From NCBI GenBank assembly GCA_028701945.1, contig JAQVPT010000042.1:1-10387 (forward strand): 10,387 bases of DNA. Direction: 5' to 3'. Below, piece after piece: positions 5,691-10,387 of the stretch (positions within the stretch are counted from its first letter, which is position 1; each line of letters opens with the position of its first letter). Both the position numbers and the translations under genes were made by a program. The DNA comes from Bacteroidales bacterium (lineage in GTDB: Bacteria; Bacteroidota; Bacteroidia; Bacteroidales; ML635J-15). Below the pieces are notes generated by a model. The model was not told where the DNA came from. It made no database searches and worked only from the letters and a program-made list of their open reading frames with translations.

Positions 5691-6767
5691 ATGAATATTT
5701 TCAAGCAAATTGCAATAAAAATAATTAATGAAATTGCACCTGAGTACCTTAGAAAAAGACAACTAAAAAAAGAACAAAAACTGTTTTTTAAGAAGCATGA
5801 AAAACTCATTAATAAACAAAAAATATTGTATGCATTAACACCCCCTCCTAAACTTTCTAACATAGGAGATCATGGACAAGTTGTAGCAATATATAAATGG
5901 TTAAATGACAATTACTCAAATATGCCTATTTTAGAAATAGACAAAAGTGAATGTGTTACCATGATAAAGCCACTAAAAAAAATTATTAATAAAAATGATT
6001 TAATATTTATACATAGTGGAGGCAATTTAGGCGACAGGGGAATTTGGTCAGAAACTGGCAGACGTTCAATAATTCAAAACTTTCCAAAAAATAAGATAAT
6101 ATCATTACCCCAAACAATTTATTTTAGTGACACAGAAAAAGGGAGAGCAGAGAAAAAGAGAACAGAATTAATATATAATCAACACAGAAACCTAACTGTT
6201 ATTGGGAGAGATTTGGAAAGTGGTAAGCTTGCAAAAAAAATGTTCGCGAATTGTAAAACTTTTGCAATGCCAGATTTTGTACTTTATTTACAAGCTGAAG
6301 ATTTATTGAAAACAAGAAATGAAAATCCAAAAGGAACATTACTTTGCTTGAGAAATGATAATGAATCGATTTTAACGGAAGAAAAAAGAAAGCGGCTACA
6401 TAAAAGTGCAATAAAACCGATTGATTATTTTGATACTACAATTAATAAACCTATTAATTGTAGTCTACGTTTAAAATATCTAATTGACACTTTAAGGTAT
6501 TTTGACCAATTTGAGATTATAATAACAGATCGATATCATGGGTTGATTTTTGCAACAATTTTACAAAAACCTACAATAGTTTTGCCAACAGTTGATCATA
6601 AATTAAGTTCCGCTTTTAATTGGTTTCAGGAAATTAGTAATATTACACTTTTAAATGAAAATGATTATGAGAACATAGATAAGATTACAAAAGAACTGCT
6701 TAGTGCTAAAGTTAAATTGTTTAAGTGGGATGAAAAATATTTTAACAACCTGAAAAATATGATATGA
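5691..6767 (+). CDS. Polysaccharide pyruvyl transferase family protein
   Basis: A 358-residue member of PF04230. Family members transfer pyruvate from phosphoenolpyruvate to form ketals on sugars of surface polysaccharides, though many are assigned only by similarity. Key segments: NIGDHG (57-62), HSGGNLGDRG (108-117), SLPQTIYF (138-145), IGRDLES (171-177), and ITDRYHGLIFA (278-288), the most diagnostic block, followed by KPTIVLP. Length is normal. An upstream TTG at 5655 would extend the frame by 12 codons into the methyltransferase gene; the ATG at 5691, 4 nt after that gene's stop, is preferred. The first 40 residues are lysine-rich and amphipathic, suitable for membrane contact. The next gene overlaps the stop by 4 nt (ATGA), suggesting coupled expression. 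Codon use is strongly AT-biased. Confidence 0.85.
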   Translation: MNIFKQIAIKIINEIAPEYLRKRQLKKEQKLFFKKHEKLINKQKILYALTPPPKLSNIGDHGQVVAIYKWLNDNYSNMPILEIDKSECVTMIKPLKKIINKNDLIFIHSGGNLGDRGIWSETGRRSIIQNFPKNKIISLPQTIYFSDTEKGRAEKKRTELIYNQHRNLTVIGRDLESGKLAKKMFANCKTFAMPDFVLYLQAEDLLKTRNENPKGTLLCLRNDNESILTEEKRKRLHKSAIKPIDYFDTTINKPINCSLRLKYLIDTLRYFDQFEIIITDRYHGLIFATILQKPTIVLPTVDHKLSSAFNWFQEISNITLLNENDYENIDKITKELLSAKVKLFKWDEKYFNNLKNMI

Positions 6768-7690
6768 TATCATTGATTAGTAAATTAAGAAAACGTATAA
6801 AAAAAATAATGCTGAGACAAAATCAGCAAACAATTGGGTATAATGCAGAAAAATATGAAAATTTAGAAGGAAAATCGTTAGTAGAAAGCTACAATGCATT
6901 GCGGCATGAGGCACATAGAATCGAAAAGGCGGTATACAACGATTTACTTATCAGTAAAAAACCATCTTTTGACAATAAAGTTTTAAAAGTAAAAAATATA
7001 CAAAAAATAATTAGAAGGAAGGATTATAATGCTTCAACCAATCCAGTGTATATTTGGAGTGAGAAAATAATTAATGCCTACCCTAATTTGCAACAAAATT
7101 TCATAGATGTAAATAAAGGTTGCCCACCACAAGTAAATTTAAAAAAAGGACAACAGTTTGTAACAGATTTGGAAAACAGACGCTCTTGTCGGATATTGAA
7201 AGGACCATTGTCAAATTCATTAATTGAAGAAATTATTAACTTATCTTACGAAGCTTTGAAATGGGCACCAAATTCAGGGAACAGGCAGGCTGTAAGAATG
7301 AAGCCTATCATTGAGGAAAAGGAAAAAAGGCTATTAATCGGTATAAAAGAAAAACATTGTTATACAGCCCCATTACTGTTTTTTGTTGGTGTTGACAGTA
7401 GACTTTATGGTGCCTTGTCTGATTTTGAGGAATGTATGTATCTAGATGCCTCTGCAGCAATAACACAGATAATACTTTATCTGAATAGTGTAGGCTTAGG
7501 ATCTAGTTGGAATCATTTTGGTTTAGATTTAATAAAAACCAGAAATGAAAACATTAAAATATACAAAAAATTCCAAAATAAATTAGATATTCCAGATTAC
7601 ATAATCCCAATTGCTATTATTGCAATTGGCATGCCGGAATACATACCTCCTAAACCAGCAAGAATGCCAAATGAATATTTTTCAATTTAA
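6764..7690 (+). CDS. Nitroreductase-family flavoprotein with N-terminal extension
   Basis: A 308-residue protein. Residues about 128-308 form a nitroreductase-fold FMN domain: ENRRSCR (137-143), WAPNSGNRQ (167-175) for FMN phosphate and ring contacts, a YLDASAA helix (226-232), GLGSSWNHFG (244-253) and IAIGMPEY (286-293). The first 125 or so residues are an extension with LRHEAHRIEKAV (46-57). An HRIEK or HRLEKG motif of this kind is, as far as I recall, found in nitroreductase-like proteins of polysaccharide clusters. The domain should bind FMN and carry out NAD(P)H-linked or unknown redox chemistry in the cytoplasm; the substrate is unknown. The 4-nt overlap with the pyruvyl-transferase-family gene argues for a joint task, for example modification of a sugar or its substituent. 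A role in detoxification of nitro compounds is unlikely in this setting. No signal peptide or membrane segment is visible. Confidence 0.82.
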   Translation: MISLISKLRKRIKKIMLRQNQQTIGYNAEKYENLEGKSLVESYNALRHEAHRIEKAVYNDLLISKKPSFDNKVLKVKNIQKIIRRKDYNASTNPVYIWSEKIINAYPNLQQNFIDVNKGCPPQVNLKKGQQFVTDLENRRSCRILKGPLSNSLIEEIINLSYEALKWAPNSGNRQAVRMKPIIEEKEKRLLIGIKEKHCYTAPLLFFVGVDSRLYGALSDFEECMYLDASAAITQIILYLNSVGLGSSWNHFGLDLIKTRNENIKIYKKFQNKLDIPDYIIPIAIIAIGMPEYIPPKPARMPNEYFSI

Positions 7691-7699
7691 TTATATAAT

Positions 7700-8800
7700 A
7701 TGAATTTAGCCATTATATCACCTAATAAAAAGGCCTATTCAGAAACCTTCATACGAGCACAGTATGAAAATTTGAATTTTAACAATACCCTTTATTACGG
7801 AGGCAGTTTACCCCAATATTGTGAAGAGAAATTATTACTTTCTATGAATTTTTTGCAACGGGTGAAACGATATATTTATAGAATAATTTTTAAAAAAGAT
7901 TATAAACAATTAACGAGCGAAGCGATTAAGAAATCATTTAAACGCAATAAAATTGATGCAATATTGGCACAATATGGTCCAACGGGCGTTGCCTTACAAC
8001 CCATTGCTGATGAATTAGATATCCCTTTATTTGTTTTTTTTCATGGTTACGATGCTTCAAACAAAGCACTTTTACAAACTTATAAAAAACAATACATATC
8101 ACTAACCCAGAAAGCACATGGAATTTTCTTAGCATCGCATACATTAGCTCAAAATCTGAAAAGTATAGGTTGTAATGATAAAAACTTCATCATAAATCCA
8201 TGTCCACCAAATGAAATGTTTTTAAAAAATAAACCTGATTTTAAAAAACAAAATATATTAATGGTCGGTCGCTTTACAAATAAAAAAGCACCGCATTTAA
8301 GCATACTGGCGTTTAAAAATATTTTAGAAAATCATCCGGATGCGCATTTAAACATTGCTGGTGCGGGTAAAGAACTTTTGTATGCAGCTAAAAGCCTTGT
8401 CAAAGCTTTGAAAATTGAAGATAAAGTAACTTTCTTAGGAGTACTAAATCCAGCACAGGTCAAAGAAAAAATGCAAGAAGCATATATGTTCATACAACAT
8501 TCTGTAACGCCTGAGGACGGAGATCAAGAAGGCTCCCCAGTTGCCATTGTAGAGGCTGCGGCAGCTAGCCTGCCTGTGGTAAGTACCAAACATAGTGGAA
8601 TAAAAGAGTCAGTAATTGATGGAAAAACCGGCTTTCTGGTTGATGAATTTGATATTGATACCATGAGCCATCGCATGGACGAATTATTAAAAGACAAAAA
8701 ATTTGCTAAATCGATGGGTGAAAATGCAAAAAAACATGTCTTGAATAATTACATGAAGCATTTTGAAATTATTGAAAACGCAATCAATGCACATTGCTAG
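7700..8800 (+). CDS. GT4-family glycosyltransferase (WcaL-like)
   Basis: A 366-residue GT-B glycosyltransferase of family GT4. The N-terminal half has the FFHGYDAS acceptor-side segment (113-120). The C-terminal nucleotide-sugar half has ILMVGRFTNKKAPH (186-199), LNIAGAGKEL (217-226), VTFLGVL (243-249), and the family's E-x7-E motif within EGSPVAIVEA (277-286; Glu277 and Glu285), followed by GIKESVIDGKTGFLV. Such enzymes retain the anomeric configuration and add one sugar to a lipid-linked oligosaccharide at the cytoplasmic face of the inner membrane. The closest named group in my knowledge is WcaL/colanic-acid-type transferases; donor and acceptor cannot be told. It starts 9 nt after the nitroreductase gene, with no Shine-Dalgarno sequence. 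GC content is visibly higher around the E-x7-E region than in the preceding genes. Confidence 0.9.
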   Translation: MNLAIISPNKKAYSETFIRAQYENLNFNNTLYYGGSLPQYCEEKLLLSMNFLQRVKRYIYRIIFKKDYKQLTSEAIKKSFKRNKIDAILAQYGPTGVALQPIADELDIPLFVFFHGYDASNKALLQTYKKQYISLTQKAHGIFLASHTLAQNLKSIGCNDKNFIINPCPPNEMFLKNKPDFKKQNILMVGRFTNKKAPHLSILAFKNILENHPDAHLNIAGAGKELLYAAKSLVKALKIEDKVTFLGVLNPAQVKEKMQEAYMFIQHSVTPEDGDQEGSPVAIVEAAAASLPVVSTKHSGIKESVIDGKTGFLVDEFDIDTMSHRMDELLKDKKFAKSMGENAKKHVLNNYMKHFEIIENAINAHC

Positions 8801-8811
8801 TTTAATAAAGC

Positions 8812-10305
8812 ATGAACTACACCTCAAACAATAAAATACGTTCTGGTGGCATCTGGAGCTTTTTGCAAAACGGCGGCAATCACATCATTGGCTTCTTGCT
8901 TGGCATTATTTTAGCAAGGATATTATCACCTGAAGATTTTGGAATGGTTGCAATGGTCATGGTATTTATTGGCTTTGCTGGTTTTTTGCAGCAATTTGGT
9001 TTTAATGAAGCCTTGATACAAAGTCAAAATGTCAACACAAACGATTATTCAACCGTTTTTTGGTTCAACACCTTCGCAGGTTCAATTTTATTTGTTTTAT
9101 TTTTTTGGGGCTCACCTTTAATCGGGCAGATTTATGATAAGCCAGAGTTTAACCTATTAACAAAATATCTTGCAGTAAATTTTTTATTCAGCGCATTAAG
9201 TAGTGTGCAAGGCACCATATTAACAAAGCAATTTGAGTTTAAAAAACTGGCAATCATTGATTTAGGCACCAACTTAATTATGTATGCGATAGCCATTCCG
9301 CTAGCTGTGCTTGGACATGGTGTTATGTCGCTTGTTTGGGGTGGTATTATTCAAAATTTAAGCAAAGCTGCTGCGCTTTGGATTAGCTCTGACTGGAAAC
9401 CAGTTTTTGTTTTTTCAAAATCATCATTTAAAAAATTATTTAAATTTGGCATATTTGTATTTCTACAAGCGCCACTAGGATATATTGAACGTAATGTGGA
9501 CACCTTTATGATTGGCAAACTATCCGGCGATGCTAGCTTAGGATTGTATAACAAAGCCTATCAAATTATGCTGCTACCCATAAAAAATATATCCAATTCG
9601 TTTCGCCGCGTTTTATATCCAGCCTTAAGTGAAGCACAAAATGACAATGAGCGTGGACGTATGCTTATTTTACGCATGTTTCGTGTGGTTGCTTTTATTA
9701 GTTTCCCAATCATGTTTGGAATTGCTGCGGTTGCAGAGCCTTTTATTATTGGTATTTATGGTGAGAAATGGGCAGGCACAGTCCCGTTATTACAAGTACT
9801 TGCACTCGTAGGTGCAAATCAAAGTATTGGGACATTTGTTGGGACAGGTTACAATGCCAAAGGGAAACCACAAATAGGGCTTTACTTAAATCTTGTAAAA
9901 ACACCTTTACTTGTCTTTGTATTTTTTGCTGGTTATAATTGGAATGGATTAATTGGAATGGTATATGCTTATTTTTTATTCTCTATAACACTTAGCACTG
10001 TAACTTTTTCAATTTTATTTAAATTGTATGAAATCAAAGTAAACCATTTTTTTGCTTATTTGGGGCCAAGTTTTTTATGTTCAGGTGGTATGGCAATTAT
10101 TGTAAAATCAATCAGTTTTATGCCATGGATTCAAGCCTTACCGGATATCATTCAATTGTTTGTACTCAGTTTTCTTGGCTTTGTGCTTTACCTTACTACC
10201 ATCATGCTATTTAAGCTGGATGCATTTTTTGATTTTGCCAATCAAATGCCTTACATAAAAAGATTAACTTTGTTGAAGTGGTATTTTAAGCGATATGGAA
10301 AATAA
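8812..10305 (+). CDS. wzx: Wzx-type polysaccharide flippase (MOP superfamily, WzxC-like)
   Basis: A 497-residue integral membrane protein. The N-terminus GGIWSFLQNGGNHIIGFLLG, followed by LARILSPEDFGMVAM (34-48) and QFGFNEALIQ (61-70), is characteristic of the PST/WzxC branch of oligosaccharide-lipid flippases. Hydrophobic segments recur through the whole length (for example about 22-38, 45-63, 83-105, 118-135, 150-185, 290-310 and a C-terminal set from about 355 to 470), consistent with 12-14 helices. It should flip undecaprenyl-diphosphate-linked repeat units from the cytoplasmic to the periplasmic face of the inner membrane, which implies a Wzx/Wzy-type assembly system; no Wzy polymerase is in the window. 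The next gene overlaps its 3' end by 11 nt. Length is normal and the frame intact. Confidence 0.92.
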   Translation: MNYTSNNKIRSGGIWSFLQNGGNHIIGFLLGIILARILSPEDFGMVAMVMVFIGFAGFLQQFGFNEALIQSQNVNTNDYSTVFWFNTFAGSILFVLFFWGSPLIGQIYDKPEFNLLTKYLAVNFLFSALSSVQGTILTKQFEFKKLAIIDLGTNLIMYAIAIPLAVLGHGVMSLVWGGIIQNLSKAAALWISSDWKPVFVFSKSSFKKLFKFGIFVFLQAPLGYIERNVDTFMIGKLSGDASLGLYNKAYQIMLLPIKNISNSFRRVLYPALSEAQNDNERGRMLILRMFRVVAFISFPIMFGIAAVAEPFIIGIYGEKWAGTVPLLQVLALVGANQSIGTFVGTGYNAKGKPQIGLYLNLVKTPLLVFVFFAGYNWNGLIGMVYAYFLFSITLSTVTFSILFKLYEIKVNHFFAYLGPSFLCSGGMAIIVKSISFMPWIQALPDIIQLFVLSFLGFVLYLTTIMLFKLDAFFDFANQMPYIKRLTLLKWYFKRYGK

Positions 10306-10387
10306 AGATTTCATCAGCATAATAATTCCGGTATATAATCGCCCAGCATTGGTTGCAGAGTGCCTTGATTCTATTTTGGCACAAACC
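10295..10387 (+). CDS. GT2-family glycosyltransferase, N-terminal part (runs off right edge)
   Basis: An ATG at 10295 opens a frame of 31 codons to the window edge: MENKDFISIIIPVYNRPALV and on through ECLDSILAQT. The IIIPVYNR strand followed by a xxECLDSILAQ helix is the classic start of family GT2 (GT-A fold) glycosyltransferases, where the first strand forms part of the UDP-sugar site. It overlaps the flippase stop by 11 nt in another frame, as expected for tightly packed operon genes. Only the first tenth or so of the protein is visible, so specificity and integrity are unknown. Confidence 0.85.
   Translation, partial: MENKDFISIIIPVYNRPALVAECLDSILAQT

Noticed and set aside
1..10387. tRNA, rRNA, CRISPR array or phase-variation invertible promoter
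   Set aside because: I scanned for cloverleaf-like sequence, evenly spaced repeats and paired inverted repeats around promoters and saw none that were convincing.

Overview
The window looks like part of a surface-polysaccharide (capsule or O-antigen type) gene cluster from a low-GC member of the Bacteroidota. The lineage call rests on three things. The partial gene at the left edge has the N-terminus typical of Bacteroidota PurF-type amidophosphoribosyltransferases. Most genes lack a Shine-Dalgarno sequence and have A-rich leaders. TAnnTTTG boxes lie ahead of several genes, although such boxes are expected by chance in DNA this AT-rich. The genus cannot be told from the sequence.

Layout. At 1-123, minus strand, is the start of purF, a housekeeping gene that marks the edge of the cluster. 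At 124-879 there is no intact gene. This gap holds a decayed, stop-riddled N-terminal part of an IS30-family transposase on the minus strand (450-725) and, just beyond it, a short stretch resembling an IS30 3' end (369-431). At 880-3066 are legB and legC, the NAD-dependent dehydratase and PLP aminotransferase that together convert UDP-GlcNAc to UDP-4-amino-4,6-dideoxy-GlcNAc. Directly abutting legC, with no spacer, is a 451-residue AlbA_2 / HATPase_c_4 / winged-helix protein (COG2865-like putative regulator) carrying a fourfold 12-bp in-frame tandem repeat. Its 3' end overlaps a 5'-truncated IS30 transposase (4412-4846) that keeps two of the three DDE residues.

After a 138-bp gap a second tightly packed run begins. 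It contains a SAM methyltransferase (4985-5686), a polysaccharide pyruvyl transferase family protein (5691-6767), a nitroreductase-family protein with a long N-terminal extension (6764-7690), a GT4 glycosyltransferase (7700-8800), a Wzx-type flippase (8812-10305) and the first 31 codons of a GT2 glycosyltransferase (10295 to the right edge). Spacings of 4 to 11 nt or short overlaps indicate one operon.

Working together: LegB/LegC supply an amino-sugar nucleotide. The glycosyltransferases build a lipid-linked repeat unit. The methyltransferase, the pyruvyl-transferase-family protein and possibly the nitroreductase decorate it. The flippase moves it across the inner membrane. The initiating transferase, polymerase, export proteins and remaining legionaminate genes (legG/I/H/F) are not in the window. 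I see no clear new defence or mobile system. The least explained parts are the regulator-like gene inserted after legC, the nitroreductase coupled to the pyruvyl transferase, and the two IS30 scars bracketing the legB-legC-regulator block.
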